Assembly: GCA_022821645.1 (NCBI GenBank) | Contig: JAJEDE010000026.1 | Coordinates: 1-64,000, forward strand | Direction: 5' to 3' | DNA from: Chloroflexota bacterium | GTDB lineage: Bacteria; Chloroflexota; UBA11872 | Length of the DNA: 64,000 bases | Shown: in pieces, positions 10,477 to 21,209 of the stretch | Layout of the letters: each line of letters starts with the position of its first letter | Numbering within the stretch: position 1 is the first letter of the stretch | The notes under the pieces: generated by a model | The model's database searches: none | What the model was told of the DNA's origin: nothing | The model's input: only the letters and a program-made list of their open reading frames with translations | Made by a program: the position numbers and the translations under genes

Positions 10477-10495
10477 TGCCGGCGTCTGCGAGTCG

Positions 10496-10598
10496 TTGGA
10501 CTACATGAGGTCACGACCCGGCTGCGCCGGCCCTGGAAACGCGAAATAGACGCCGCAAGCTGGGGCGTGACCGTGGGTCATGCACACTCGTAGTCCAA
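10496..10598 (-). promoter_or_regulatory. Long-range stem bracketing the leader peptide
   Basis: TTGGACTAC (minus strand, 10598-10590) pairs perfectly with GTAGTCCAA (10504-10496). Three more pairs (GAG with CTC) follow after a two-base bulge. The 3' arm contains the leader-peptide stop codon, so a ribosome finishing the peptide would open this stem. A second possible helix pairs GCCGGCG inside the leader ORF with CGCCGGC just before the terminator. These are alternative RNA folds expected of an attenuator; the dynamics are inferred. Confidence 0.55.
10501..10581 (-). CDS. Putative aromatic leader peptide of the aro operon
   Basis: A 26-codon ORF begins ATG ACC CAC and contains the run V-Y-F-A-F, three aromatic codons (TAT, TTC, TTT) within four positions, ending ...RDLM and TAG. 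It lies about 100 bases before aroF and just upstream of an intrinsic terminator. By analogy to pheL and trpL, ribosome stalling at scarce Tyr-tRNA or Phe-tRNA would alter downstream folding and allow aro expression. The ribosome site is weak. The peptide is too short to recognise by homology, so the case is positional. Confidence 0.6.
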   Translation of the reverse strand: MTHGHAPACGVYFAFPGPAQPGRDLM

Positions 10599-10707
10599 GA
10601 ATTCCGGGGAGAGTGTGCGCGAGGTTGGGGCGGGCGTCAATAGGGCACACTAAGATATTGTTGTGGGGTAGTGTGGCGGGGATTGCGGCTGTTGAAGGCA
10701 AGGGCCG

Positions 10708-12090
10708 GTGGGTAGAGTCGGAGACCCGCCGCGGCCGGCGACCGAAGCCGAATTGGTGCAGTTGTGGCTGGAGGCCGCGACGCGGGTTGGTCCCATGCGC
10801 GATTCGCTGGGGCGCTCGATCGAGGTGGTGTATCCCGGCCGCCGCACGGGGCTGGCGGGACCGGACCTGCAGGACGCGATCGTCAGTATTGACGGGGGTC
10901 CGGCGCGGCGGGTGGACGTGGAGGTGCACCTGCACGAGGCGTCGTGGGAGCGGCACGGGCACGATACCGACGCGCGCTACGCCGGTGAGCTGTTGCACCT
11001 GGTGTGGACGGCGGCGCGGGGCGGTTCCGGGCGTCCGCCGTACATCCTGGCGCCGCGGGCGCTGGCCGGTGGACGAGCGCGAAGAGGGCGGCAAACGAAG
11101 GCGGATGGCTGGCCGTGCTGGAACGCCGCGGGTCGGCCGGCGGACGGAGCCGAGGTGCGAGGGGCGATTCGAGCGGAGGGCGTCCGGCGGCAGGCGGAGC
11201 GGGCGGCGGCGCTGGAGAGTGACATCGAGGCGCTGGGCGCGGACCAGGCGCTGTACCGGGCGGTGATGCGGGCGCTGGGATACAGCGCGAACACGCGGCA
11301 GTTCGAGGCGGTGGCCGAGGCGGCGCCGATCGAGCTGCTGGGCGCACTGGCCGGGCCGTCGCTGGGTGAGCGGCGGGTGCGCGTGGAGGCGGAGTTGCTG
11401 GGGGCGGCGGGGTTGTTGCCGAGCCAGCGAGGGCAACCCGCGGAGCATCCGCATGTGCGGGCGCTCGAGGAAGCCTGGGCATACACGGCGCCGAGGGCGG
11501 CGCCGGCGGTCGGGGACTGGACGCTGGCGGCGGTGCGACCGCATAACCGGCCGGCGCGGCGGCTGGCGGCGGCGGCCAGGCTGTTGAGCACGGCGCCGCT
11601 GGCGCGGCGTTCACTCTCGGAGCGAGTGGCGGGGCTGGTGCTGGCCGCCATCGACCGGGGAAGCGGCCGGGACCTGGTGGGATGGTTCGAGGTGCGGGTT
11701 GGGCCGGAAGACTTCTGGGCGCGGCACCTGGACGTGGGGCGGCGGGCGGCGCGGCCGCTGCCGGCGCTGATCGGGCGCGGGCGGAGCCAGGAACTGCTGG
11801 TCAACGCGGTGCTGCCGTTCACGGCGGCGCTGGGGGGCTGGTCGAAGCGGCCGGAACTGGTTGCGGCGGCCGGGTCGGTGCTGGCCGACCTGGGGGCGGT
11901 GGGTTGGAACCGGCACACGCGCTACATGGCGGACACGCTGCAGCTGGAGCGGCGGGGGCTGGGATCGGCCCTGGCGCAGCAGGGGCTGCTGCGGATTTAC
12001 CGCCGCTGGTGCCGGGCGAAGCAGTGCGGCGAATGCCCGGCGGCGAACGCGGCCGCGGCGATTCCAGCGGGTGCGGGCGCCGGCGAATAG
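10708..12090 (+). CDS. DUF2851 family protein
   Basis: This 460-residue protein has the DUF2851 hallmarks: an early GRRTGLAGPDLQDA region, then RVDVEVHLHEASWERHGHDTD (usually GDVEIH...W..HGH) at ~65-90, and a C-terminal RRWCRAKQCGECPA motif whose two cysteines may bind metal. Biochemical function is unknown for the family, which occurs in Chloroflexota and Bacteroidota as recalled. The GTG at 10708 is the earliest start that avoids the divergent aro promoter region. It stands alone between the divergent aro operon and the heat-shock operon. Confidence 0.85.
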   Translation: MGRVGDPPRPATEAELVQLWLEAATRVGPMRDSLGRSIEVVYPGRRTGLAGPDLQDAIVSIDGGPARRVDVEVHLHEASWERHGHDTDARYAGELLHLVWTAARGGSGRPPYILAPRALAGGRARRGRQTKADGWPCWNAAGRPADGAEVRGAIRAEGVRRQAERAAALESDIEALGADQALYRAVMRALGYSANTRQFEAVAEAAPIELLGALAGPSLGERRVRVEAELLGAAGLLPSQRGQPAEHPHVRALEEAWAYTAPRAAPAVGDWTLAAVRPHNRPARRLAAAARLLSTAPLARRSLSERVAGLVLAAIDRGSGRDLVGWFEVRVGPEDFWARHLDVGRRAARPLPALIGRGRSQELLVNAVLPFTAALGGWSKRPELVAAAGSVLADLGAVGWNRHTRYMADTLQLERRGLGSALAQQGLLRIYRRWCRAKQCGECPAANAAAAIPAGAGAGE

Positions 12091-12114
12091 CGCGGCGCGG
12101 GGGGCGCCGGTAGC

Positions 12115-12231
12115 GACCTTTGCGCAACCCGGGGTTGGTTGCGCGGAAGACCCCTCACCCCAACGCTCTCCCCCAGGAGAGGGAGCAAGAACGGCCGAGC
12201 TTCCAGAGGCGCAGGGCGTTTTGCAAGGGTC
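12115..12231. mobile_element. 117-bp MITE-like element with 9-bp target duplication
   Basis: Terminal inverted repeats GACCTTTGCGCAAC (12115-12128) and GTTTTGCAAGGGTC (12218-12231) match at 11 of 14 positions. The element is flanked on both sides by the identical 9-mer GCCGGTAGC (12106-12114 and 12232-12240), the footprint of transposition. Inside is a CTCTCC/GGAGAG hairpin preceded by CCCTCACCCC. It has no coding capacity, so it must be mobilised in trans. A related 117-bp copy lies at 4977-5093. Confidence 0.85.
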
Positions 12232-12307
12232 GCCGGTAGCGAGACGGTTGCGAGGTCTGGATATGGGTGGGTGCCGAGATGATACTGACTGGAACTAAGT
12301 AAGATTA

Positions 12308-12337
12308 CTTGACAGTTACTCGCTCAATATCTACTAT
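12308..12337 (+). promoter_or_regulatory. Sigma70-type promoter overlapped by a HAIR-like HspR operator, in front of lon
   Basis: TTGACA (12309-12314), 17 bases, then TACTAT (12332-12337) form a good promoter with predicted start near 12344. Over the -35 box lies CTTGACA-N7-GCTCAAT (12308-12328), matching the HspR inverted repeat CTTGAGT-N7-ACTCAAG at 5 of 7 positions in each half with exact spacing. hspR is in the same operon, so autoregulated repression is likely. A 14-bp palindrome AAGTAAGATTACTT (12297-12310) abuts it upstream. Confidence 0.75.
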
Positions 12338-12347
12338 CGCTCGTGAC

Positions 12348-14798
12348 ATGACTGGATCAATGCACGCCGAAGCCGATTCCGACGGCGCCGAGGGCCGCGC
12401 GAGCGGGAATGCCGCGCCGCGGCGCACGGTGGTTTCGGTGCAACCCGAATCGACGCGTCTGCCATTGGTGCCGCTGCCGGACTGGGTGGCGTACCCGGAG
12501 CTGACGATGCCGCTGCATGCCAGCCGGGCCGTCTCGGTGGACGCGCTGGCGGCGGCGGCCGCGTGCGGCGACCTGGTGGTGGTGGTGACGCAGCGCCGGG
12601 CGCGCAAGACCGTGGATCCGCAGCACCTGTGCTCGGTGGGCACGGCGGCCAAGGTGATCCGGCGGCTGCGCATGCCGGACGGCGGCGTGCAGGTGCTGCT
12701 GGAAGGCCAGTACCGGGCGTCCGTTGACGACATTGCACCGGTCGGCGAGCACTACGAGGCGCGGGTGACGCCGCTGAGCGTGCGCTATGCGCCGTCGCTG
12801 GAGCTGGAGGCGCTGCGGCGCGTGGTGGTGACGCACGTGGAGGGAGTGGCGGAGGAGACGAACATGTTCGCCCCCGAGACGGTAGCCATGACGCGGCGCA
12901 CCGGCGATCCCGGCTGGCTGGCGGACTACGTGGCGTTCTCGTCGGACATGTCGCCGCACGAGCGGCAGACGGTGCTGGAGACGCTGGACCTGACGGAGCG
13001 GCTGCGCTTTGTGGCGCGCTACCTGGCCAAGCAGGTCGAGATTCTCAACATTCGCAACAAGATCCAGGGCGAGATCCAGGACGGGATCGAGAAGGTGCAG
13101 CGCGACTATTACCTGCGCGAGCAGCTACGGGCGATTCAGCGCGAGCTGGGGATATCCAGTCCGCAGACGGACGACGCGCAGGACCTGAGCGACCGGGTGG
13201 ACGCCTCGGACCTGCCGAAGGACGTGGCGACGAAGGCCCGGCAGGAGATTTCGCGGCTGGACGCGACGCCGCCGACCTCGCCGGAGGTGGGGGTGATCCG
13301 CAGCTACCTGGACTGGCTGCTGACGCTGCCGTGGGCGCACGAGACCCGCGACCACCGCAGCCTGGCGCGGGCGCGGCGGGTGCTGGACCGCGATCACTAC
13401 GGGTTGGAGAAGCCCAAGGAACGGGTGCTGGAGTTCCTGGCCGTGCGCGCGATTTCAACCAAGTTCCGCACGCCCATCGTCTGCTTTGTCGGACCGCCGG
13501 GCGTGGGCAAGACGAGCCTGGGCCGCTCGATCGCGCGGGCGCTGGGGCGCGAGTTCGTACGCATCTCGCTGGGCGGGGTGCGCGACGAGGCGGAGATCCG
13601 CGGGCACCGGCGCACCTACGTGGGGGCGCTGCCGGGCCGGATCATCCAGGCGCTGCGACGGGCGGGCTCGCGCAATCCGGTGATGCTGCTGGACGAGATC
13701 GACAAGATCGGGCGCGACTTCCGGGGCGATCCCTCGTCGGCGCTGCTGGAGGTGCTGGACCCGGAATACAACCGCAGCTTTTCGGACCACTACCTGGAAG
13801 TGCCGTTCGATCTCTCGCGGGTGCTGTTCGTGACCACGGCGAACACGGCCGAGGACATAGCGCCGGTGCTGCGGGACCGCATGGAAGTGATCGAGTTGAG
13901 TGGATACACCGAGTACGAGAAGGTGCGGATCGCGCAGGGGTTCCTGTTGCCGCGGCAGATCCGCAGCCACGGCTTGCGGAAGTCCGGCGTGACGTTTACC
14001 GATCGGGCGGTGCGCGAGGTGATTCGCCACTACACGCGCGAGGCGGGCGTGCGCAACCTGGAGCGGGAACTGGCGGCGGTGTGCCGCAAGCTGGCCCGCC
14101 GAATTGCGGCCAACAACCGAACGGCGGCGCGGGTGACGCCGCGCCGGGTGCGAACGGCGCTGGGGCCGGCGAAGTTCCTGCCGGAGGACGAGTCGCGCAC
14201 GCCGGAGGTGGGCGTGGCGACGGGGCTGGCGGTGACGCCCGTCGGGGGCGAGGTGCTGGACGTGGAAGCGGCCTGGATCGCGGGCGCCGGCAAGGTGCGC
14301 CTGACCGGGCAGCTGGGCGACGTGATGAGCGAGTCGGCGCGGGCCGCGCTGTCGTTTGCGCGGGCGCGCACCGGCGTGCTGGGCGTCGATCCCGGGCTGT
14401 TCGCCGAGCGCGACCTGCACGTGCACGTGCCGGCCGGCGGGGTGCCGAAGGACGGGCCGTCGGCCGGGATCACGATGGGCGCGGCGATTATTTCGGCGAT
14501 GACCGGCCGCCGCGTGCGGCGCGAGATTGCGATGACCGGCGAAGTGACCCTGCGGGGGCGCGTGCTGCCGATCGGCGGGCTGAAGGAGAAGGTGCTGGCC
14601 GCGCATCGCGCCGGTCTGCACACGGTGGTTGCGCCGGAGGAGAACCGGCCGGACCTGGACGACATCCCCGCGCGCGTGCGCAAGCAGATGCGCTTCGTGT
14701 GGGTGAAGGACATGGACAGCGTGCTTGCAACCGTATTGATGAACGACTCGGCGGCGCCGGATCACAAGGGACCGGCGGCCGCGTCCGGACCAGCCTAG
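12348..14798 (+). CDS. lon: ATP-dependent protease Lon (endopeptidase La)
   Basis: Lon degrades misfolded and regulatory proteins in the cytoplasm. The protein has an N-terminal substrate domain ([16 protein letters not shown]), the AAA+ module with Walker [10 protein letters not shown] near residue 382 and Walker [10 protein letters not shown], and the protease domain with catalytic Ser705 in KDGPSAG and Lys746 in GGLKEK. The frame is open back to a TTG at 12309, but that lies in the promoter, so ATG 12348 (816 residues) or ATG 12360 is the real start. The message would be nearly leaderless. It is first in the HspR-controlled operon. Confidence 0.95.
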   Translation: MTGSMHAEADSDGAEGRASGNAAPRRTVVSVQPESTRLPLVPLPDWVAYPELTMPLHASRAVSVDALAAAAACGDLVVVVTQRRARKTVDPQHLCSVGTAAKVIRRLRMPDGGVQVLLEGQYRASVDDIAPVGEHYEARVTPLSVRYAPSLELEALRRVVVTHVEGVAEETNMFAPETVAMTRRTGDPGWLADYVAFSSDMSPHERQTVLETLDLTERLRFVARYLAKQVEILNIRNKIQGEIQDGIEKVQRDYYLREQLRAIQRELGISSPQTDDAQDLSDRVDASDLPKDVATKARQEISRLDATPPTSPEVGVIRSYLDWLLTLPWAHETRDHRSLARARRVLDRDHYGLEKPKERVLEFLAVRAISTKFRTPIVCFVGPPGVGKTSLGRSIARALGREFVRISLGGVRDEAEIRGHRRTYVGALPGRIIQALRRAGSRNPVMLLDEIDKIGRDFRGDPSSALLEVLDPEYNRSFSDHYLEVPFDLSRVLFVTTANTAEDIAPVLRDRMEVIELSGYTEYEKVRIAQGFLLPRQIRSHGLRKSGVTFTDRAVREVIRHYTREAGVRNLERELAAVCRKLARRIAANNRTAARVTPRRVRTALGPAKFLPEDESRTPEVGVATGLAVTPVGGEVLDVEAAWIAGAGKVRLTGQLGDVMSESARAALSFARARTGVLGVDPGLFAERDLHVHVPAGGVPKDGPSAGITMGAAIISAMTGRRVRREIAMTGEVTLRGRVLPIGGLKEKVLAAHRAGLHTVVAPEENRPDLDDIPARVRKQMRFVWVKDMDSVLATVLMNDSAAPDHKGPAAASGPA

Positions 14799-14808
14799 GA
14801 GGCAGCAG

Positions 14809-16713
14809 ATGGCGAGCAAGATCATCGGAATTGACCTGGGGACGACGAACTCCGTCGTGGCCGTGATGGAGGGCGGCGACCCGAACGTGGTCACCAACTC
14901 CGAAGGCAGCCGCCTGACGCCCTCCGTGGTGGCGTACGGGGCCGGCGGCCAGCGGCTGGTGGGGCAACTGGCCCGGCGGCAGGCGGTGATGAATCCCAAG
15001 AACACGATCAATTCGTCCAAGCGGTTCGTCGGCCGACGGCTGACGGAGGTCGCGGACGAGTCGGCCGCGGTGACGTTCGACGTGACCGAGGGCCGCGCGG
15101 GCGAGGTGCTGATCAAGATCCCGGAGAGCGGGCGCGAGGTGACGCCGGAAGAGATTTCGGCGGTGGTGCTGCAGAAGCTGAAGGCCGACGCGGAGAAGTA
15201 CCTGGGCGAGGACGTGAGCGACGCGGTGATCACGGTGCCGGCCTACTTCAACGACTCGCAACGCCAGTCCACGCGCAACGCCGGCGAGATTGCCGGCCTG
15301 AACGTGCGGCGGATCATCAACGAGCCGACGGCGGCGGCTCTGGCCTACGGGCTGGACAAGCGGGGCGCCGAGACGATCCTGGTGTGGGACCTGGGCGGCG
15401 GCACGTTCGACGTGACCATCCTGGAGGTGGGCGACGGCGTGTTCGAGGTCAAGGCCACGAACGGCGACACGCACCTGGGCGGCGACGACTACGACCGGCG
15501 GGTGGTGGACCACGTGGCCGACGAGTTCCTGCGGGGCGAGGGCATTGACCTGCGCAAGGACCCGCAGGCGCTGCAGCGGCTGATCGAGGCCTCGGAGAAG
15601 GCCAAGCAGGAGCTGTCGTCGGTGCCGACGACGCAGATCAGCCTGCCGTTTATCACGGCGGACCAGACGGGCCCGAAGCACCTGGACGTGTCGCTGACGC
15701 GGGCCGATTTCGAGCGCCTGACGCAGGACCTGACGCAGCGCTGCGTGGAGCCGTTCCAGCGGGCGCTGGGCGACGCCGGCATCCGGGCCGCCGAGATCAA
15801 CGAGGTCGTGCTGGTAGGCGGCTCGACGCGCATGCCGGCGGTGCAGGCGCTGGTGCGCGAGCTGACCGGCAAGGAGCCCAACCAGGGCGTCAACCCGGAC
15901 GAGGTGGTGGCGATCGGCGCCGCGATCCAGGGCGGCGTGCTGGCGGGCGAGGTAGAGGACGTGGTGTTGCTGGACGTGACGCCGCTGTCGCTGGGCGTGG
16001 AGACGCTGGGCGGCGTGCTGACGGCGCTGATCCCGCGCAACACGACGATCCCCACCAGCAAGTCGGAGATTTTCTCGACGGCCGACGACGGGCAGACGGC
16101 GGTGGACATTCACGTGCTGCAGGGTGAGCGCCCGATGGCGCGGGACAACACGACGCTGGGCCGGTTCCGGCTGGAAGGCATCCCGTCGGCGCCGCGCGGC
16201 GTGCCGCAGATCGAGGTGACGTTCGACATCGACGCGAACGGGATCGTGAACGTGTCGGCGAAGGACCTGGCGACGGCCAAGGAGCAGCGCATCACGATCA
16301 CGGCCAGCACGAACCTCTCGGACGAGCAGGTGGACGCGCTGGTGCAGGAGGCCGAGCAGCATGCCGCGGAGGACCGCCGGCAGCTGGAGGAGGCCGAGCT
16401 GCGCAACAACGCCGACAGCTTGGCGTACCAGACCGAGCGCCTGATCAGCGAGAACGGCGACAAGATCGAGGCGGACGACCGGCAGGCGGCCGAGCGGGCC
16501 ATCGCCGACGTGCGCGCGGCGCTGGAGGGCGAGGACCTGGAGGCGATCCGCAGCGCGTTTGCCGTGCTGCAGACGGCGGCCCAGAAGCTGGGCGAGCAGA
16601 TGTACCAGGCGGCCCCAGGCGCTGACGGGGCCGACGCGGCCCCAACGGCGGACGAAGCCGCGGCGGACGACGACGTGGTCGACGCCGAGTTCGAGGCCGC
16701 GGACGAGAAGTAG
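14809..16713 (+). CDS. dnaK: Chaperone DnaK (Hsp70)
   Basis: This 634-residue Hsp70 starts GIDLGTTNS, carries the second phosphate motif [10 protein letters not shown], the adenosine motif [12 protein letters not shown] and the substrate-binding domain with DVTPLSLG. The tail ends in a D/E-rich stretch with VVDAEFE, typical of bacterial DnaK. An AGGAGG ribosome site lies just before the start, 11 bp after lon. Partners GrpE and DnaJ follow. It is the only dnaK in the window, although two grpE-dnaJ pairs are present. Confidence 0.98.
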   Translation: MASKIIGIDLGTTNSVVAVMEGGDPNVVTNSEGSRLTPSVVAYGAGGQRLVGQLARRQAVMNPKNTINSSKRFVGRRLTEVADESAAVTFDVTEGRAGEVLIKIPESGREVTPEEISAVVLQKLKADAEKYLGEDVSDAVITVPAYFNDSQRQSTRNAGEIAGLNVRRIINEPTAAALAYGLDKRGAETILVWDLGGGTFDVTILEVGDGVFEVKATNGDTHLGGDDYDRRVVDHVADEFLRGEGIDLRKDPQALQRLIEASEKAKQELSSVPTTQISLPFITADQTGPKHLDVSLTRADFERLTQDLTQRCVEPFQRALGDAGIRAAEINEVVLVGGSTRMPAVQALVRELTGKEPNQGVNPDEVVAIGAAIQGGVLAGEVEDVVLLDVTPLSLGVETLGGVLTALIPRNTTIPTSKSEIFSTADDGQTAVDIHVLQGERPMARDNTTLGRFRLEGIPSAPRGVPQIEVTFDIDANGIVNVSAKDLATAKEQRITITASTNLSDEQVDALVQEAEQHAAEDRRQLEEAELRNNADSLAYQTERLISENGDKIEADDRQAAERAIADVRAALEGEDLEAIRSAFAVLQTAAQKLGEQMYQAAPGADGADAAPTADEAAADDDVVDAEFEAADEK

Positions 16714-16720
16714 GGGTTCG

Positions 16721-17221
16721 ATGAACGCTGATGCACGCGAGCGCGAGGCCGTTGCCAACAGCGAGCGCGAAGCCGAGCTGGAGGCGGAGGTGGAGGCGCT
16801 GAACGACCAGCTGCTGCGCCTGCGCGCCGAGATGGACAACTTCCGCAAGAGGGTGAACCGCACGACGGACGACCTGATCCAGCAGGCCAAGTCGTCGCTG
16901 TTGGGCGACATCCTGAACGTGGCGGACGATCTGGATCGGACGCTGGCGGCGCTGGACGCGGGAGCGGACGCGGCGAGCGCGCGGGAGGGCGTGCAGCTCA
17001 CCCGCGGGCGGCTGGACGCGCTGCTGCGAGCGCGGGGGGTCCGCTCGATCGAGACGGACGGCGCGTTCGACCCTCACTGGCACGAGGCGGTGGCCACGCG
17101 GCCAAGCGCGGACGTGCCGCCGGGCACGATCACGGCGGAGTTGCAGCCGGGCTACCGCTGGGGCGACGACGTGCTGCGCGCGGCGCGGGTTGAAGTGGCC
17201 GTGTCGGACGACGGGCTGTAG
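16721..17221 (+). CDS. grpE: GrpE nucleotide exchange factor (heat-shock operon copy)
   Basis: This 166-residue GrpE releases ADP from DnaK. An N-terminal coiled coil ([30 protein letters not shown]) leads to the beta-wing ending in [23 protein letters not shown], the normal family signature (usual V...GY...RVLRPA.V.V). ATG 16721 gives the family-like start. It sits 7 bp after dnaK and before dnaJ. A longer, divergent GrpE is encoded at 40177. Confidence 0.93.
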   Translation: MNADAREREAVANSEREAELEAEVEALNDQLLRLRAEMDNFRKRVNRTTDDLIQQAKSSLLGDILNVADDLDRTLAALDAGADAASAREGVQLTRGRLDALLRARGVRSIETDGAFDPHWHEAVATRPSADVPPGTITAELQPGYRWGDDVLRAARVEVAVSDDGL

Positions 17222-17230
17222 GCGGCGCCC

Positions 17231-18163
17231 GTGGAATACAAGGACTACTACCAGACCCTGGGTGTTCCACGGAACGCGTCGCCGGACGACATCAAGTCGG
17301 CCTACCGGCGGCTGGCGCGGCGCTACCACCCGGACGTCAACCCGGACGATCCGGCGGCGGAGGCGCGGTTCAAGGAGATCAACGAAGCGCACGAGGTGCT
17401 GAGCGATCAGGAGAAGCGCCAGCAGTACGACCGGTTCGGCTCGAACTGGCGCCGGACCGGGTCGTTTGACGAGGCGTTTCGGCAGAGCGGCGTGCGGATG
17501 GACGGGTTCGGCGACTTCTTCGGCGGAGGGGCGTCAGGGTTCAGCGACTTCTTCGAGGCGCTCTTCGGCGGCCGCGCGGGACCGCAGCGTCCGCAGCGGC
17601 CGCGGCAGGCGAACGTGGAAGAGACGCTGCAGGTCAGCCTGCCGGAGGTCCTGAACGGGGGACGGCGGGCCCTGACGATGCGGGTGCCCTCGCCGGATGG
17701 CCGGGTGCTGCAGCGCCGGATTGACGTGACGATTCCGCCCGGCGTGCGTGACAGGCAGCGGCTGCGGGTGGCTGGCGAGGGGGCGGTGCGGGCCGACGGG
17801 TCGCGCGGCGACCTGTTCCTGCGGATCCGGGTGGAGGATGGATCCGCATTCACGCGCCATGGCGACGACCTGACGACGGAGGTTTCGATCGGGCTGACCG
17901 AAGCGGTGCTGGGCGCGCAGGTGGAGGTGCCGACGCCGGCGGGCTCGCCGCTGACGGTGCGGGTGCCGCCAGAAACGCAGCACGGCGCGCGGCTGCGGCT
18001 GCGCGGGCAGGGGCTGCCGCGGGCCGGCGGCAAGGGGCGCGGCGACATGCTGGTGCGAATCCTGGTGCGCCTGCCGCGCAACCTGAGCTCGCGCGAGCAG
18101 GACTTGTTCCGGGAACTGGCGCGGATTCGCGGCGAGGTTCCGACGCCGACGGCGGTGAACTGA
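17231..18163 (+). CDS. dnaJ: DnaJ-family co-chaperone without zinc finger (CbpA type)
   Basis: This 310-residue J-protein has a J domain with the HPD motif ([11 protein letters not shown], ~residues 34-44), a Gly/Phe-rich linker ([16 protein letters not shown]) and the two C-terminal beta domains. It lacks the four CxxCxGxG zinc repeats, so it is a type II J-protein like CbpA. The start is GTG. It stimulates DnaK ATPase. The zinc-finger DnaJ is encoded separately at 40836. Confidence 0.93.
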   Translation: MEYKDYYQTLGVPRNASPDDIKSAYRRLARRYHPDVNPDDPAAEARFKEINEAHEVLSDQEKRQQYDRFGSNWRRTGSFDEAFRQSGVRMDGFGDFFGGGASGFSDFFEALFGGRAGPQRPQRPRQANVEETLQVSLPEVLNGGRRALTMRVPSPDGRVLQRRIDVTIPPGVRDRQRLRVAGEGAVRADGSRGDLFLRIRVEDGSAFTRHGDDLTTEVSIGLTEAVLGAQVEVPTPAGSPLTVRVPPETQHGARLRLRGQGLPRAGGKGRGDMLVRILVRLPRNLSSREQDLFRELARIRGEVPTPTAVN

Positions 18164-18164
18164 C

Positions 18165-18590
18165 GTGGTGTTCGACAGCGACGACGGCGACCGGCCCGGC
18201 GACGACCTGCGCTCGCGCCCGGCGTATTTCATCGGGGTGGTGGCGGAGATCACGGAGATCCACCCGCAGACGCTGCGCCACTACGAACGGATCGGCCTGC
18301 TGACGCCCAGCCGCTCGCCGGGCAACGTGCGGATGTTCTCGCAGGAGGACATCGAGCGGGTGCGGCTGATCCAGCGGCTGACCTCCGAACTGGGCGTGAA
18401 CCTGGCGGGGGTTGAGGTGGTGTTGAACATGCTCGAAAGCCATGAGCGTAAGACCGCCGAGCACGAACGGGTCCTGCGTGACATGACCCAGCGCTACGAA
18501 GCCGAGATTGCGCGTCTGCGCAATGCGCTGCGGCGGGCTACGCGAGACCCGGGCGCCCCGCCGTTCCGAAACAGGCGGCCGCCGCGATGA
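18165..18590 (+). CDS. hspR: Heat-shock repressor HspR (MerR family)
   Basis: This 141-residue MerR-type regulator has a winged helix (ITEIHPQTLRHYERIGLLTPSRS, then GNVRMFSQEDIERVRLI) and the HspR-typical LGVNLAGVEVVLNM, followed by a coiled coil. HspR represses heat-shock genes through HAIR operators, with DnaK as co-repressor in Streptomyces. A matching operator lies before lon. It starts with GTG one base after dnaJ and overlaps clpC by 4 bp. Confidence 0.93.
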   Translation: MVFDSDDGDRPGDDLRSRPAYFIGVVAEITEIHPQTLRHYERIGLLTPSRSPGNVRMFSQEDIERVRLIQRLTSELGVNLAGVEVVLNMLESHERKTAEHERVLRDMTQRYEAEIARLRNALRRATRDPGAPPFRNRRPPR

Positions 18591-21103
18591 TGAATTTCGA
18601 GAAGTTCACGGAGAAGGCGCAGGAAACGATCCAGACGGCGCAGTCGATCATGCTGGAGAGTAGCCACAACCAGCTGGACGCCGATCACGTGCTGATGGCG
18701 CTGCTGGATCAAAACGACTCGCTGGCGGTGCGGATCCTGCAGCGGCTGCGGGTCTCGCCGGACCTGGCGCGGGGCGAAGCCAAGCGGGCGCTGGGGGCGA
18801 AGCCGCGGGTGACCTCGGACCAGGCCGACGGGCCGATCGCGCAGGGGCAGATGTTCGTGACGCCGCAGGCGGTGGCGATCATCCAGGCGGCGGGGGAGGA
18901 AGCGGACCGGCTGGACGACGAGTACGTGGGCAACGAGCACCTGCTGCTGGCGCTGACCAAGTCGCAGGACACGCAGGCCGGGCGCATCCTGCGCTCGATC
19001 GGGATCGACGCGGAGAGCGTGTACCGGGCGCTGCGCGAGATCCGGGGCGCCCAGCGCTCGTCCACGCCGAGCGCGGAGAGCCGCTACGAGGTTCTGGAGA
19101 AGTACAGCGTGAACCTGACGGACCTGGCGCGCGCCGGGCGGCTGGACCCGGTGATCGGGCGGACGGCGGAGATTCGGCGGGTGATCCAGGTGCTGGCGCG
19201 GCGGACCAAGAACAACCCGGCGTTGATCGGGGAGCCGGGCGTGGGCAAGACGGCCATCGTGGAGGGCCTGGCGCAGCGGATTTCCAGCGGCGACGTGCCG
19301 GAACTGCTGCGCGGACGCGACGTGCTGGCGATCGACATGGGGGCGATGCTGGCTGGCGCGAAGTTCCGGGGCGAGTTCGAGGAGCGGCTGAAGGCCGTGA
19401 TCAACGAAGTCCGGGCCGGGGAAGGCCAGATCATCCTGTTCTTCGACGAGTTGCACCAGGCGGTGGGCGCAGGCGGGGCGGACGGCGCGATCGACGCCGC
19501 CACGATGCTGAAGCCGGCGCTGGCGCGCGGCGAGCTGCAAGCCATCGGTGCGACCACGCTCGACGAATACCGGCAGCACGTGGAGAAAGACAAGGCGCTG
19601 GCGCGACGGTTCCAGCCGGTGCACATCGAGGCGCCGGGCATCGAGGAGACGGTGCAGGTGCTGGAGGGCATTCGCAATCGCTACGAGGAACACCACGGGC
19701 TGACGATCAGCGACGCGGCGCTGCAGGCCGCGGTGGAACTGTCGGAGCGCTATCTGACGGAGCGGTTCCTGCCGGACAAGGCCATCGACCTGATCGACGA
19801 GGCGGCGGCCAAGGTGCGGGTGGACATCTTCGACGCGCCGGACGAACTGCGGCAGGCGATGAAGGTGATCGAGGACCTGAAGGCCGACGAAGAAGCGGCC
19901 TGGCGGCGGCGCGACTACGAGCTGGCGGCGAACCTGAAGTCCGAGGTGCTGCAGAACGAGGCGCAGCTGGAATCGGCCCGCAAGAAGTGGCTGGCCGAGC
20001 AGGACCTGACCGAGACGGTGGACGCGGACGACGTGGCGGAGGTGGTGTCGAGCATTACCGGCGTGCCGGTGGCGCGGATGTTCGAGGAGGAGGCGGAGCG
20101 GCTGCTGGGGATGGAAGCGGCGCTGCACCGGCGCCTGATCAACCAGGACGAGGCGGTGGCGGCGGTGGCGGACGCGATTCGGCGCTCGCGCAGCGGAATC
20201 GGCGACCCGGCCCGGCCGATGGGGTCGTTCATCTTCCTGGGGCCGACGGGCGTGGGCAAGACGGAACTGGCGCGGGCGCTGGCCGAGTTCATGTTCGACG
20301 ACGAGGCGGCGTTGCTGCGGGTGGACATGTCGGAGTACGGCGAACGGCATACGGTGAGCCGGCTGATCGGCGCGCCGCCGGGCTACGTGGGCTACGACGA
20401 CGCGGCGCAACTGACCGAGCGGGTGCGGCGGCGGCCGTACCAGGTGGTGCTGTTCGACGAGATCGAGAAGGCGCACCCGGAGGTGTTCAACGTGCTGCTG
20501 CAGGTGCTGGACGACGGCCGGCTGACGGACGGCCACGGCCGCCAGGTCAATTTCTCCAACACGATCATCATCATGACGTCGAACGTGGGGGCGCAGCAGA
20601 TCCGGCGGGAGAACCAGCTGGGGTTCGGGGTTCCGGCCGGGGACGACGCGGCGAGCGAGGCGCGCGACTACCGCGAGATGCGGGCGCGCCTGATGACGGA
20701 CCTGCGGCGGCGGTTCCGGCCGGAGTTCCTGAACCGGATCGACGAGATCATCATCTTCCACTCGCTGACGCAGCCGCAGCTGCGGGAGATCGTGGACCTG
20801 ATGGCTTCACAACTGGCCGAGCGGTTGGAAGGGCAGCGGATCGCGGTGGAGCTGACGACGGCGGCCAAGGACCTGGTGCTGGCGATGGGCTGGGATCCGA
20901 ATTACGGGGCGCGTCCGTTGCGCCGGACGATGCAACGGGAGATCGAAAACGTGATTGCGCGCATGCTGCTGCGGCACGAGTGCGGAGAGGGCAGCACGGT
21001 GCGGGTGGACGCGGCGGACGGCGAGTTCAGCTTTGACGCGGTAGGGCCGGCCGACGCGGAGGCGCCGACGGAACCGGTGGCGGAGGTCGCGGCCGGGGGA
21101 TAG
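18587..21103 (+). CDS. clpC: AAA+ chaperone of Clp protease, ClpC type
   Basis: The 838-residue two-ring AAA+ protein has a double Clp-N domain, D1 (Walker [10 protein letters not shown] ~215, Walker B LFFDELH) and D2 (Walker [10 protein letters not shown] ~552, VVLFDEIE). Between them is only a short UVR-like segment ([21 protein letters not shown], ~425-450), not the long ClpB coiled coil. D2 carries an LGF tripeptide near 678-680 in the position of the ClpP-docking loop. These point to a protease-linked ClpC, not the ClpB disaggregase commonly found in HspR operons. No clpP is in the window. Confidence 0.88.
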   Translation: MMNFEKFTEKAQETIQTAQSIMLESSHNQLDADHVLMALLDQNDSLAVRILQRLRVSPDLARGEAKRALGAKPRVTSDQADGPIAQGQMFVTPQAVAIIQAAGEEADRLDDEYVGNEHLLLALTKSQDTQAGRILRSIGIDAESVYRALREIRGAQRSSTPSAESRYEVLEKYSVNLTDLARAGRLDPVIGRTAEIRRVIQVLARRTKNNPALIGEPGVGKTAIVEGLAQRISSGDVPELLRGRDVLAIDMGAMLAGAKFRGEFEERLKAVINEVRAGEGQIILFFDELHQAVGAGGADGAIDAATMLKPALARGELQAIGATTLDEYRQHVEKDKALARRFQPVHIEAPGIEETVQVLEGIRNRYEEHHGLTISDAALQAAVELSERYLTERFLPDKAIDLIDEAAAKVRVDIFDAPDELRQAMKVIEDLKADEEAAWRRRDYELAANLKSEVLQNEAQLESARKKWLAEQDLTETVDADDVAEVVSSITGVPVARMFEEEAERLLGMEAALHRRLINQDEAVAAVADAIRRSRSGIGDPARPMGSFIFLGPTGVGKTELARALAEFMFDDEAALLRVDMSEYGERHTVSRLIGAPPGYVGYDDAAQLTERVRRRPYQVVLFDEIEKAHPEVFNVLLQVLDDGRLTDGHGRQVNFSNTIIIMTSNVGAQQIRRENQLGFGVPAGDDAASEARDYREMRARLMTDLRRRFRPEFLNRIDEIIIFHSLTQPQLREIVDLMASQLAERLEGQRIAVELTTAAKDLVLAMGWDPNYGARPLRRTMQREIENVIARMLLRHECGEGSTVRVDAADGEFSFDAVGPADAEAPTEPVAEVAAGG

Positions 21104-21209
21104 CTTGCCGGCGGCGCCGGGTGCGTAGCCTGGGGCGGCGGCCGGGTTGCCTTGCCAGTGTTCCCGCAACGGGGCACGATTCGCCGAATCGACGCTTCGA
21201 GGGCTCCCG

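Noticed and set aside
12309-12347. TTG 12309 as the lon start
   Set aside because: It lies inside the -35 box of the promoter, so it would not be transcribed; ATG 12348 or 12360 is used.
14488-17001. 837-codon open frame on the minus strand across dnaK
   Set aside because: A shadow of dnaK and neighbours in high-GC DNA; composition is Arg/His-rich and dnaK is unmistakable on the other strand.
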